Shown here in pieces: positions 39,901 to 53,200 of a DNA stretch of 60,824 nucleotides. Position 1 is the first letter of the stretch. Every line of letters starts with the position of its first letter. The DNA lies in NCBI GenBank assembly GCA_002189035.1, contig NEEC01000226.1:1-60824 (forward strand), written 5' to 3'. This DNA is from Utricularia gibba. Lineage: Eukaryota > Streptophyta > Magnoliopsida > Lamiales > Lentibulariaceae. A program made the position numbers and the translations under genes. The notes under the pieces were generated by a model. That model was not told the DNA's origin, did no database searches, and worked only from the letters and a program-made list of their open reading frames with translations.

Positions 39901-42900
39901 AAGCTCGCTCCGAGCCGGTCGAATTTCGTGTTCAAAGTTTCTCCATCCGACGAACCGTTACAGCTCGTATTTTTGCCTGATAATAGCCCACACTTGTGCC
40001 ACAAAGTGGCCACACGTACGCGACAATGCGACTGAGGACACCGCAATCGACGCGAATGTCATTTCATGCATGCAAAACAAATGCATTTCATTCGACGATG
40101 TTAAATTTCGGATTTCGAGGCGATCCGTTACAGTGCCTCAGGTGCGGTCCAACCCACACCTCATGATGGCCTCGTGCACTGCTTGGTATCTCGTCGATAT
40201 CTTGCAAACCGTAGTGAGTCACGCTTTGCTTGATATAGCGTTCGAAGCTCGCTCCGAGCCGGTCGAATTTCGTGTTCAAAGTTTCTCCATCCGACGAACC
40301 GTTACAGCTCGTATTTTTGCCTGATAATAGCCCACACTTGTGCCACAAAGTGGCCACCACGTACGCGACAATGCGACTGAGGACACCGCAATCGACGCGA
40401 ATGTCATTTCATGCATGCAAAACAAATGCATTTCATTCGACGATGTTAAATTTCGGATTTCGAGGCGATCCGTTACAGTGCCTCGGTCCAACCCACACCT
40501 CATGATGGCCTCGTGCATTGCTTGGTATCTCGTCGATATCTTGCAAACCGTAGTGAGTCACGCTTTGCTTGATATAGCGTTTCGAAGCTCGCTCCGAGCC
40601 GGTCGAATTTCGTGTTCAAAGTTTCTCCATCCGACGAACCGTTACAGCTCGTATTTTTGCCTGATAATAGCCCACACTTGTGCCACAAAGTGGCCACCAC
40701 GTACGCGACAATGCGACTGAGGACACCGCAATCGACGCGAATGTCATTTCATGCATGCAAAACAAATGCATTTCATTCGACGATGTTAAATTTCGGATTT
40801 CGAGGCGATCCGTTACAGTGCCGGTCCAACCCACACCTCATGATGCCTCGTGCACTGCTTGGTATCTCGTCGATATCTTGCAAACCGTAGTGAGTCACGC
40901 TTTGCTTGATATAGCGTTAAGCTCGCTCCGAGCCGGTCGAATTTCGTGTTCAAAGTTTCTCATCCGACGAACCGTTACAGCTCGTATTTTGCCTGATAAT
41001 AGCCCACACTGTGCCACAAAGTGGCCACCACGTACGCGACAATGCGACTGAGGACACGCAATCGACGCGAATGTCATTTCATGCATGCAAAACAAATGCA
41101 TTTCATTGGACGATGTTAAATTTCGGATTTCGAGGCGATCCGTTACAGTGCCTCGTGGTCCAACCCACACCTCATGATGGCCTCGTGCATTGTTTGGTAT
41201 CTCGTCGATATCTTAAACCGTAGTGAGTCACGCTTTGCTTGATATAGCGTTTCGAAGCTCGCTCCGAGCCGGTCGAATTTCGTGTTCAAAGTTTCTCCAT
41301 CCGACGAACCGTTACAGCTCGTATTTTTGCCTGATAATAGCCCACACTTGTCCACAAAGTGGCCACCACGTACGCGACAATGCGACTGAGGACACCGCAA
41401 TCGACGCGAATGTCATTTCATGCATGCAAAACAAATGCATTTCATTCGACGATGTTAAATTTCGGATTTCGAGGCGATCCGTTACAGTGCCTCAGGTGCG
41501 GTCCAACCCACACCTCATGATGGCCTCGTGCACTGCTTGGTATCTCGTCGATATCTTGCAAACCGTAGTGAGTCACGCTTTGCTTGATATAGCGTTTCGA
41601 AGCTCGCTCCGAGCCGGTCGAATTTCGTGTTCAAAGTTTCTCCATCCGACGAACCGTTACAGCTCGTATTTTTGCCTGATAATAGCCCACACTTGTGCCA
41701 CAAAGTGGCCACCACGTACGCGACAATGCGACTGAGGAACCGCAATCGACGCGAATGTCATTTCATGCATGCAAAACAAATGCATTTCATTCGACGATGT
41801 TAAATTTCGGATTTCGAGGCGATCCGTTACAGTGCCTCGTCCAACCACACCTCATGATGGCCTCGTGCATTGTTTGGTATCTCGTCGATATCTTGCAAAC
41901 CGTAGTGAGTCACGCTTTGCTTGATATAGCGTTTCGAAGCTCGCTCCGAGCCGGTCGAATTTCGTGTTCAAAGTTTCCATCCGACGAACCGTTACAGCTC
42001 GTATTTTTGCCTGATAATAGCCCACACTTGTGCCACAAAGTGGCCACCACGTACGCGACAATGCGACTGAGGACACCACAATCGACGCGAATGTCATTTC
42101 ATGCATGCAAAAAAATGCATTTCATTCGACGATGTTAAATTTCGGATTTCGAGGCGATCCGTTACAGTGCCTCGTCCACCACACCTCATGATGGCCTCGT
42201 GCATTGTTTGGTATCTCGTCGATATCTTGCAAACCGTAGTGAGTCACGCTTTGCTTGATATAGCGTTCGAAGCTCGCTCCGAGCCGGTCGAATTTCAAGT
42301 TTCTCCAACGAACCGTTACAGCTCGTATTTTTGCCTGATAAGCCCACACTTGTGCCACAAAGTGGCCACCACGTACGCGACAATGCGACTGAGGACACCG
42401 CAATCGACGCGAATGTCATTTCATGCATGCAAAACAAATGCATTTCATTCGACGATGTTAAATTTCGGATTTCGAGGCGATCCGTTACAGTGCCTCAGGT
42501 GGTCCAACCCACACCTCATGATGGCCTCGTGCACTGCTTGGTATCTCGTCGATATCTTGCAAACCGTAGTGAGTCACGCTTTGCTTGATATAGCGTTCGA
42601 AGCTCGCTCCGAGCCGGTCGATTTCGTGTTCAAAGTTTCTCCATCCGACGAACCGTTACAGCTCGTATTTTTGCCTGAATAGCCCACACTTGTGCCACAA
42701 AGTGGCCACCACGTACGCGACAATGCGACTGAGGACACCGCAATCGACGCGAATGTCATTTCATGCATGCAAAACAAATGCATTTCATTCGACGATGTTA
42801 AATTTCGGATTTCGAGGCGATCCGTTACAGTGCCTCAGGTGTCCAACCCACACCTCATGATGGCCTCGTGCACTGTTGGTATCTCGTCGATATCTTAAAC

Positions 42901-44385
42901 CGTAGTGAGTCACGCTTTGCTTGATATAGCGTTACGAAGCTCGCTCGAGCCGGTCGAATTTCGTGTTCAAAGTTTCTCCATCCGACGAACCGTTACAGCT
43001 CGTATTTTTGCCTGATAATAGCCCACACTTGTGCCACAAAGTGGCCACCACGTACGCGACAATGCGACTGAGGACACCGCAATCGACGCGAATGTCATTT
43101 CATGCATGCAAAACAAATGCATTTCATTCGACGATGTTAAATTTCGGATTTCGAGGCGATCCGTTACAGTGCCTCAGGTGCGGTCCAACCCACACCTCAT
43201 GATGGCCTCGTGCACTGTTTGGTATCTCTCGATATCTTGCAAACCGTAGTGAGTCACGCTTTGCTTGATATAGCGTTCGAAGCTCGCTCCGAGCCGGTCG
43301 AATTTCGTGTTCAAAGTTTCCATCCGACGAACCGTTACAGCTCGTATTTTTGCCTGATAATAGCCCACACTTGTGCCACAAAGTGGCCACCACGTACGCG
43401 ACAATGCGACTGAGGACACCGCAATCGACGCGAATGTCATTTCATGCATGCAAAACAAATGCATTTCATTCGACGATGTTAAATTTCGGATTTCGAGGCG
43501 ATCCGTTACAGTGCCTCAGGTTGGTCCAACCCACACCTCATGATGGCCTCGTGCACTGTTTGGTATCTCGTCGATATCTTGCAAACCGTAGTGAGTCACG
43601 CTTTGCTTGATATAGCGTTACGAAGCTCGCTCCGAGCCGGTCGAATTTCGTGTTCAAAGTTTCTCCATCCGACGAACCGTTACAGCTCGTATTTTTGCCT
43701 GATAATAGCCCACACTTGTGCCACAAAGTGGCCACCACGTACGCGACAATGCGACTGAGGACACCGCAATCGACGCGAATGTCATTTCATGCATGCAAAA
43801 AAATGCATTTCATTCGACGATGTTAAATTTCGGATTTCGAGGCGATCCGTTAGTGCCTCGGGTGGTCCAACCACACCTCATGATGGCCTCGTGCACTGTT
43901 TGGTATCTCGTCGATATCTTGCAAACCGTAGTGAGTCACGCTTTGCTTGATATAGCGTTTCGAAGCTCGCTCCGAGCCGGTCGAATTTCGTGTTCAAAGT
44001 TTCCATCCGACGAACCGTTACAGCTCGTATTTTTGCCTGATAATAGCCCACACTTGTGCCACAAAGTGGCCACCACGTACGCGACAATGCGACTGAGGAC
44101 ACGCAATCGACGCGAATGTCATTTCATGCATGCAAAACAAATGCATTTCATTCGACGATGTTAAATTTCGGATTTCGAGGCGATCCGTTACAGTGCCTCA
44201 GGTGCGGTCCAACACACCTCATGATGGCCTCGTGCACTGTTGGTATCTCGTCGATATCTTGAAACCGTAGTGAGTCACGCTTTGCTTGATATAGCGTTCG
44301 AAGCTCGCTCCGAGCCGGTCGAATTTCGTGTTCAAAGTTTCTCCATCCGACGAACCGTTACAGCTCGTATTTTTGCCTGATAATA

Positions 44386-44940
44386 GCCCAGTGCCTGGCC
44401 AGGTGCGGTCCAACCCACACCTTTCATGGATGGGATTTCCGATCCGTTACAGTGCCTCAGGTGGTCCAACCCACACCTCTCGTGCGATATATCTTGCAAA
44501 CCGTAGTGAGTCACGCTTTGCTTGATATAGCGTTTCGAAGATGGCCTCCGCCGACGTTTTCGTGTCGTCAAATGTTTAAAAACCGACGAACAGTGAGCTC
44601 GTATTTTTGCCTGCTAGTGATATAGCGTTTCGAAGCTCGCTCCGAGCCGGTCGAATTTCGTGTTCAAAGTTTCTCAAAGTGGCCTGACCGTTACAGACTG
44701 CGACTGAGGACACCGCAATCGACGCGAATGTCATTTCATGCATGCAAAACAAATGCATTTCATTCGACGATGTTAAATTTCGGATTTCGAGGCGATCCGT
44801 TACAGTGCCTCAGGTTGGTCCAACCACACCTCCACTGATGGCCTCCACCGCTTAGTCGACAAAGTGACGACTGAGGACACAACCGTACGCGAATGTCATC
44901 ACGCTTCATGCATGCAAAACAAATGCATTTCATTGGACGA
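44386..44940. repeat. Rearranged monomers, first part of the rearrangement hub
   Basis: Order is broken here. After gataatagccca the sequence jumps to gtgcctggcc and aggtgcggtccaaccc (44391-44418), and a second copy of the tccaacccacacc segment follows at 44465-44477. The words gatatagcgtttcgaag occur at 44524-44540 and again at 44619-44635, 95 bases apart. From 44700 to 44820 the sequence is normal again, then 44824-44905 is altered (cctccactgatggcctcc, cttagtcgacaaagtgacg). Duplicated and displaced pieces mean simple deletion cannot explain this segment. Confidence 0.75.
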
Positions 44941-45386
44941 TGTTAAATTTCGGATTTCGAGGCGATCCGTTACAGTGCCTCAGGTGGTCCAACCCACACC
45001 TCATGATGGCCTCGTGCACTGCTTGGTATCTCGTCGATATCTTGCAAACCGTAGTGAGTCACGCTTTGCTTGATATAGCGTTACGAAGCTCGCTCCGAGC
45101 CGGTCGAATTTCGTGTTCAAAGTTTCTCCATCCGACGAACCGTTACAGCTCGTATTTTTGCCTGATAATAGCCCACACTTGTGCCACAAAGTGGCCACCA
45201 CGTACGCGACAATGCGACTGAGGACACCGCAATCGACGCGAATGTCATTTCATGCATGCAAAACAAATGCATTTCATTCGACGATGTTAAATTTCGGATT
45301 TCGAGGCGATCCGTTACAGTGCCTCAGGTGGTCCAAACCACACCTCATGATGGCCTCGTGCACTGCTTGGTATCTCGTCGATATCT

Positions 45387-45425
45387 TTAGTGAGTCACGA
45401 CTTTGCGCTTTGATATATGCGTTAC
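45387..45425. repeat. Small insertions in an otherwise normal monomer
   Basis: The segment reads tctttagtgagtcacgactttgcgctttgatatatgcg. Relative to the consensus it lacks gcaaaccg but has gained short pieces within cacgctttgcttgatatagcg. Gains are rare elsewhere in the array, where nearly all indels are losses. Confidence 0.7.
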
Positions 45426-45659
45426 GAAGCTCGCTCCGAGCCGGTCGAATTTCGTGTTCAAAGTTTCTCCATCCGACGAACCGTACAGCTCGTATTTTTG
45501 CCTGATAATAGCCCACACTTGTGCCACAAAGTGGCCACCACGTACGCGACAATGCGACTGAGGACACCGCAATCGACGCGAATGTCATTTCATGCATGCA
45601 AAACAAATGCATTTCATTCGACGATGTTAAATTTCGGATTTCGAGGCGATCCGTTACAG

Positions 45660-46140
45660 TGCCTCGGGTTGGTCCAACCCAAGTGGCCACTATCGACGTA
45701 CGCGCTTGACAATCGCGAGCTGAGAATTTCACCGTGACAAAGTTTCTGTCCGATTTCATGCATGCAAAACAAATGCATTTCATTCGACGATGTGATATTT
45801 CGCCCACTTTCTCGAGCCATCCGAAGTGGCCAGTGCACTCGTACGCAACCCACACCTGAGGACACCCAATCGACGCGAATGTCATTTCATGCATGCAAAA
45901 CAAATGCATTTCATTGGACGATGTTAAATTTCGGATTTCGAGGCGATCCGTTACAGTGCCTCAGGTGGGAAAACCCGTAGTGAGTCACGCTTTGCTTGAT
46001 ATAGCGTTTCGAATTTGGTATCTCGTCGATATCTTGCAAAACCGTAGTGAGTCACGCTTCATGCTTGATTCATAGCGTCGACGAACCGCTCCTCGTAGTT
46101 TTGCCTGAATAATCGCCTTCAAAGTTTCGTCCCATCCGAC
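45660..46140. repeat. Rearranged monomers with partial duplication, second part of the hub
   Basis: Between 45680 and 45760 fragments of several monomer positions appear in shortened form (aagtggccactatcgacg, gagaatttcaccgtgac). At 45793-45860 gatatttcgcccactttctcgagcc and gtgcactcgtacgcaaccc are out of normal order. The word ccgtagtgagtcacgct occurs at 45975 and again at 46042, 67 bases apart, with tttggtatctcgtcgat placed between the copies although it belongs before the first. This is a partial tandem duplication. Confidence 0.75.
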
Positions 46141-46688
46141 GAACCGTTACAGCTCGTATTTTTGCCTGATAATAGCCCACACTTGTGCCACAAAGTGGCC
46201 ACCACGTACGCGACAATGCGACTGAGGACACCGCAATCGACGCGAATGTCATTTCATGCATGCAAAACAAATGCATTTCATTCGACGATGTTAAATTTCG
46301 GATTTCGAGGCGATCCGTTACAGTGCCTCAGGTGCGGTCCAACCCACACCTCATGATGGCCTCGTGCACTGCTTGGTATCTCGTCGATATCTTGCAAACC
46401 GTAGTGAGTCACGCTTTGCTTGATATAGCGTTTCGAAGCTCGCTCCGAGCCGGTCGAATTTCGTGTTCAAAGTTTCTCCGATCCGACGAACCGTTACAGC
46501 TCGTATTTTTGCCTGATAATAGCCCACACTTGTGCCACAAAGTGGCCACCACGTACGCGACAATGCGACTGAGGACACCGCAATCGACGCGAATGTCATT
46601 TCATGCATGCAAAACAAATGCATTTCATTCGACGATGTTAAATTTCGGATTTCGAGGCGATCCGTTACAGTGCCTCAGGTGTGTCCAA

Positions 46689-46772
46689 TCTTGAAAACCA
46701 CACCTCATGATGGCCTCGTGCATTGGTATCTCGTCGATATCTTGTCATTTCATGCATGCAAAACAAATGCAT
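46689..46772. repeat. Templated insertions from other monomer positions
   Basis: At 46689-46697 nine bases (tcttgaaaa) that belong about 60 bases downstream in B-type units lie between tccaa and ccacacc. At 46745-46772 a 28-base copy of the dyad element (tcatttc to aaatgcat) sits between atatcttg and agtgagtc, replacing caaaccgt. Both inserts are recognisable satellite text in the same orientation, as expected from template switching or gene conversion between misaligned monomers. Confidence 0.8.
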
Positions 46773-46945
46773 AGTGAGTCACGCTTTGCTTGATATAGCG
46801 TTTCGAAGCTCGCTCCGAGCCGGTCGAATTTCGTGTTCAAAGTTTCTCCATCCGACGAACCGTTACAGCTCGTATTTTTGCCTGATAATAGCCCACACTT
46901 GTGCCACAAAGTGGCCACCACGTACGCGACAATGCGACTGAGGAC

Positions 46946-47109
46946 ACCGCAATCGACGCGAATGTCATTTCATGCATGCAAAACAAATGCATTTCATTCG
47001 ACGATGTTAAATTTCGGATTTCGAGGCGATCCGTTACAGTGCCTCCTGATAATAGCCCACACTTGTGCCACAAAGTGGCCACCACGTACGCGACAATGCG
47101 ACTGAGGAC
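46946..47109. repeat. Half-length monomer (164 bp)
   Basis: Unit starts at 46946 and 47110 are only 164 bases apart. The unit is normal up to ccgttacagtgcct (first half), then continues at cctgataatagccc (second half), near 47041-47050. The junction lies at the tgcct word that the two half-monomers share, so about 182-185 bases have been removed by misalignment of one half with the other. Confidence 0.85.
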
Positions 47110-47262
47110 ACCGCAATCACGCTGTCATTTCATGCATGCAAAAATGCCATCGACGATGTTAAATTTCATTTCGAGGCGATCCGTTACAGTTCAGGTATCA
47201 TGATGGCCTCGTGCACTTGGTATATATCTTGCAAACCGTAGTGAGTCACGCTTGCTTGATAT
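47110..47262. repeat. Eroded monomer at the end of the rearranged hub
   Basis: The unit has accgcaatcacgctgtc, a reduced dyad (gcaaaaatgccatcgacg), an altered gttaaatttcatttcgagg, and loss of most of gcctcaggtgcggtccaaccc (acagttcaggtatcatg). The order is colinear. Regular monomers resume from about 47263. Confidence 0.75.
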
Positions 47263-50200
47263 AGCGTTACGAAGCTCGCTCCGAGCCGGTCGAATTTCGT
47301 GTTCAAAGTTTCTCCATCCGACGAACCGTTACAGCTCGTATTTTTGCCTGATAATAGCCCACACTTGTGCCACAAAGTGGCCACCACGTACGCGACAATG
47401 CGACTGAGGACACCGCAATCGACGCGAATGTCATTTCATGCATGCAAAACAAATGCATTTCATTGGACGATGTTAAATTTCGGATTTCGAGGCGATCCGT
47501 TACAGTGCCTCAGGTGCGGTCCAACCCACACCTCATGATGGCCTCGTGCACTGCTTGGTATCTCGTCGATATCTTGCAAACCGTAGTGAGTCACGCTTTG
47601 CTTGATATAGCGTTACGAAGCTCGCTCCGAGCCGGTCGAATTTCGTGTTCAAAGTTTCTCCATCCGACGAACCGTTACAGCTCGTATTTTTGCCTGATAA
47701 TAGCCCACACTTGTGCCACAAAGTGGCCACCACGTACGCGACAATGCGACTGAGGACACCGCAATCGACGCGAATGTCATTTCATGCATGCAAAACAAAT
47801 GCATTTCATTCGACGATGTTAAATTTCGGATTTCGAGGCGATCCGTTACAGTGCCTCAGGTGCGGTCCAACCCACACCTCATGATGGCCTCGTGCACCTT
47901 GGTATCTCGTCGATATCTTGCAAACCGTAGTGAGTCACGCTTTGCTTGATATAGCGTTACGAAGCTCGCTCCGAGCCGGTCGAATTTCGTGTTCAAAGTT
48001 TCTCCATCCGACGAACCGTTACAGCTCGTATTTTTGCCTGATAATAGCCCACACTTGTGCCACAAAGTGGCCACCACGTACGCGACAATGCGACTGAGGA
48101 CACCGCAATCGACGCGAATGTCATTTCATGCATGCAAAACAAATGCATTTCATTCGACGATGTTAAATTTCGGATTTCGAGGCGATCCGTTACAGTGCCT
48201 CAGGTGCGGTCCAACCCACACCTCATGATGGCCTCGTGCACTGCTTGGTATCTCGTCGATATCTTACAAACCGTAGTGAGTCACGCTTTGCTTGATATAG
48301 CGTTACGAAGCTCGCTCCGAGCCGGTCGAATTTCGTGTTCAAAGTTTCTCCATCCGACGAACCGTTACAGCTCGTATTTTTGCCTGATAATAGCCCACAC
48401 TTGTGCCACAAAGTGGCCACCACGTACGCGACAATGCGACTGAGGACACCGCAATCGACGCGAATGTCATTTCATGCATGCAAAACAATGCATTTCATTC
48501 GACGATGTTAAATTTCGGATTTCGAGGCGATCCGTTACAGTGCCTCAGGTGCGGTCCAACCCACACCTCATGATGGCCTCGTGCATGCTTGGTATCTCGT
48601 CGATATCTTGCAAACCGTAGTGAGTCACGCTTTGCTTGATATAGCGTTACGAAGCTCGCTCCGAGCCGGTCGAATTTCGTGTTCAAAGTTTCTCCATCCG
48701 ACGAACCGTTACAGCTCGTATTTTTGCCTGATAATAGCCCACACTTGTGCCAAAGTGGCCACCACGTACGCGACAATGCGACTGAGGACACCGCAATCGA
48801 CGCGAATGTCATTTCATGCATGCAAAACAAATGCATTTCATTCGAATGTTAAATTTCGGATTTCGAGGCGATCCGTTACAGTGCCTCAGGTGCGGTCCAA
48901 CCCACACCTCATGATGCCTCGTGCACTTTGGTATCTCGTCGATATCTTGCAAACCGTAGTGAGTCACGCTTTGCTTGATATAGCGTTACGAAGCTCGCTC
49001 CGAGCCGGTCGAATTTCGTGTTCAAAGTTTCTCATCCGACGAACCGTTACAGCTCGTATTTTTGCCTGATAATAGCCCACACTTGTGCCACAAAGTGGCC
49101 ACCACGTACGCGACAATGCGACTGAGGACACCGCAATCGACGCGAATGTCATTTCATGCATGCAAAACAATGCATTTCATTCGACGATGTTAAATTTCGG
49201 ATTTCGAGGCGATCCGTTACAGTGCCTCAGGTGGTCCAACCCACACCTCATGATGGCCTCGTGCACTGCTTGGTATCTCGTCGATATCTTGCAAACCGTA
49301 GTGAGTCACGCTTTGCTTGATATAGCGTTACGAAGCTCGCTCCGAGCCGGTCGAAATTTCGTGTTCAAAGTTTCTCCATCCGACGAACCGTTAGCTCGTA
49401 TTTTTGCCTGATAATAGCCCACACTTGTGCCACAAAGTGGCCACCACGTACGCGACAATGCGACTGAGGACACCAATCGACGCGAATGTCATTTCATGCA
49501 TGCAAAACAAATGCATTTCATTCGACGATGTTAAATTTCGGATTTCGAGGCGATCCGTTACAGTGCCTCAGGTGGTCCAACCCACACCTCATGATGGCCT
49601 CGTGCACTGTTTGGTATCTCGTCGATATCTTGCAAACCGTAGTGAGTCACGCTTTGCTTGATATAGCGTTTCGAAGCTCGCTCCGAGCCGGTCGAATTTC
49701 GTGTTCAAAGTTTCTCCGACGAACCGTTACAGCTCGTATTTTTGCCTGATAATAGCCCACACTTGTGCCACAAAGTGGCCACCACGTACGCGACAATGCG
49801 ACTGAGGACATCGACGCGAATGTCATTTCATGCATGCAAAAATGCATTTCATTCGACGATGTTAAATTTCGGATTTCGAGGCGATCCGTTACAGTGCCTT
49901 GGTCCAACCCACACCTCATGATGGCCTCGTGCACTGTTTGGTATCTCGTCGATATCTTGCAAACCGTAGTGAGTCACGCTTTGCTTGATATAGCGTTTCG
50001 AAGCTCGCCGAGCCGGTCGAATTTCGTGTTCAAAGTTTCTCCATCCGACGAACCGTTACAGCTCGTATTTTTGCCTGATAATAGCCCACACTTGTGCCAC
50101 AAAGTGGCCACCACGTACGCGACAATGCGACTGAGGACACCGCAATCGACGCGAATGTCATTTCATGCATGCAAAACAATGCATTTCATTCGACGATGTT

Positions 50201-53200
50201 AAATTTCGGATTTCGAGGCGATCCGTTACAGTGCCTCAGGTGCGGTCCAACCCACCTCATGATGGGCACTGCTTGGTATCTCGTCGATATCTTGCAAACC
50301 GTAGTGAGTCACGCTTTGCTTGATATAGCGTTACGAAGCTCGCTCCGAGCCGGTCGAATTTCGTGTTCAAAGTTTCTCCATCCGACGAACCGTTACAGCT
50401 CGTATTTTTGCCTGATAATAGCCCACACTTGTGCCACAAAGTGGCCACCACGTACGCGACAATGCGACTGAGGACACCGCAATCGACGCGAATGTCATTT
50501 CATGCATGCAAAACAAATGCATTTCATTCGACGATGTTAAATTTCGGATTTCGAGGCGATCCGTTACAGTGCCTCAGGTGCGGTCCAACCCACACCTCAT
50601 GATGGCCTCGTGCACTGCTTGGTATCTCGTCGATATCTTGCAAACCGTAGTGAGTCACGCTTTGCTTGATATAGCGTTACGAAGCTCGCTCCGAGCCGGT
50701 CGAATTTCGTGTTCAAAGTTTCTCCATCCGACGAACCGTTACAGCTCGTATTTTTGCCTGATAATAGCCCACACTTGTGCCACAAAGTGGCCACCACGTA
50801 CGCGACAATGCGACTGAGGACACCGCAATCGACGCGAATGTCATTTCATGCATGCAAAACAAATGCATTTCATTCGACGATGTTAAATTTCGGATTTCGA
50901 GGCGATCCGTTACAGTGCCTCGGTGTGGTCCAACACACCTCATGATGGCCTCGTGCATTTGGTATCTCGTCGATATCTTGCAAACCGTAGTGAGTCACGC
51001 TTTGCTTGATATAGCGTTACGAAGCTCGCTCCGAGCCGGTCGAATTTCGTGTTCAAAGTTTCTCATCGACGAACCGTTACAGCTCGTATTTTTGCCTGAT
51101 AATAGCCCACACTTGTGCCACAAAGTGGCCACCACGTACGCGACAATGCGACTGAGGACACCAATCGACGCGAATGTCATTTCATGCATGCAAAACAAAT
51201 GCATTTCATTGACGATGTTAAATTTCGGATTTCGAGGCGATCCGTTACAGTGCCTCACGGTCCAACCCACACCTCATGATGGCCTCGTGCACTGCTTGGT
51301 ATCTCGTCGATATCTTGCAAACCGTAGTGAGTCACGCTTTGCTTGATATAGCGTTACGAAGCTCGCTCCGAGCCGGTCGAATTTCGTGTTCAAAGTTTCT
51401 CCATCCGACGAACCGTTACAGCTCGTATTTTTGCCTGATAATAGCCCACACTTGTGCCACAAAGTGGCCACCACGTACGCGACAATGCGACTGAGGACAC
51501 CGCAATCGACGCGAATGTCATTTCATGCATGCAAAACAAATGCATTTCATTCGACGATGTTAAATTTCGGATTTCGAGGCGATCCGTTACAGTGCCTCAG
51601 GTGGTCCAAACACCTCATGATGGCCTCGTGCATGGTATCTCGTCGATATCTTGCAAACCGTAGTGAGTCACGCTTTGCTTGATATAGCGTTTCGAAGCTC
51701 GCTCCGAGCCGGTCGAATTTCGTGTTCAAAGTTTCTCATCCGACGAACCGTTACAGCTCGTATTTTTGCCTGATAATAGCCCACACTTGTGCCACAAAGT
51801 GGCCACCACGTACGCGACAATGCGACTGAGGACACCGCAATGACGCGAATGTCATTTCATGCATGCAAAACAAATGCATTTCATTCGACGATGTTAAATT
51901 TCGGATTTCGAGGCGATCCGTTACAGTGCCTCAGGGTGCGGTCCAACCCACACCTCATGATGGCCTCGTGCACTGTTTGGTATCTCGTCGATATCTTGCA
52001 AACCGTAGTGAGTCACGCTTTGCTTGATATAGCGTTACGAAGCTCGCTCCGAGCCGGTCGAATTTCGTGTTCAAAGTTTCCATCCGACGAACCGTTACAG
52101 CTCGTATTTTTGCCTGATAATAGCCCACACTTGTGCCACAAAGTGGCCACCACGTACGCGACAATGCGACTGAGGACACCGCAATCGACGCGAATGTCAT
52201 TTCATGCATGCAAAAAAAATGCATTTCATTGGACGATGTTAAATTTCGGATTTCGAGGCGATCCGTTACAGTGCCTAACCCACACCTCATGATGGCCTCG
52301 TGCACTGTTTGGTATCTCGTCGATATCTTGCAAACCGTAGTGAGTCACGCTTTGCTTGATATAGCGTTTCGAAGCTCGCTCCAGCCGGTCGAATTTCGTG
52401 TTCAAAGTTTCTCCATCCGACGAACCGTTACAGCTCGTATTTTTGCCTGATAATAGCCCACACTTGTGCCACAAAGTGGCCACCACGTACGCGACAATGC
52501 GACTGAGGACACCGCAATCGACGCGAATGTCATTTCATGCATGCAAAACAAATGCATTTCATTCGACGATGTTAAATTTCGGATTTCGAGGCGATCCGTT
52601 ACAGTGCCTCAGGTGCGTCCAACCCACACCTCATGATGGCCTCGTGCACTGCTTGGTATCTCGTCGATATCTTGCAAACCGTAGTGAGTCACGCTTTGCT
52701 TGATATAGCGTTACGAAGCTCGCTCCGAGCCGGTCGAATTTCGTGTTCAAAGTTTCTCCATCCGACGAACCGTTACAGCTCGTATTTTTGCCTGATAATA
52801 GCCCACACTTGTGCCACAAAGTGGCCACCACGTACGCGACAATGCGACTGAGGACACCGCAATCGACGCGAATGTCATTTCATGCATGCAAAACAAATGC
52901 ATTTCATTCGACGATGTTAAATTCGGATTTCGAGGCGATCCGTTACAGTGCCTCCCAACCCACACCTCATGATGGCCTCGTGCACTGGGTATCTCGTCGA
53001 TATCTTGCAAACCGTAGTGAGTCACGCTTTGCTTGATATAGCGTTTCGAAGCTCGCTCCGAGCCGGTCGAATTTCGTGTTCAAAGTTTCTCCATCCGACG
53101 AACCGTTACAGCTCGTATTTTTGCCTGATAATAGCCCACACTTGTGCCACAAAGTGGCCACCACGTACGCGACAATGCGACTGAGGACACCGCAATCGAC

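Larger units (their letters stand above)
31846..44385. repeat. Mixed A-like and B-like monomers, weaker dimer signal
   Basis: Units remain in tandem, with B markers at irregular or multi-unit intervals: tttccatcc starts near 34263, 35975, 39600, 41973, 43316 and 43999. The step 41973 to 43316 is 1343 (four monomers) and 43316 to 43999 is 683 (two). The dimer pattern therefore recurs in places but is interrupted. No non-satellite sequence is present. Confidence 0.8.

Noticed and set aside
44386-47262. Transposon insertion causing the rearranged zone
   Set aside because: All fragments in the zone are recognisable satellite pieces. There is no foreign sequence, terminal repeat, target-site duplication or transposase or reverse transcriptase frame.
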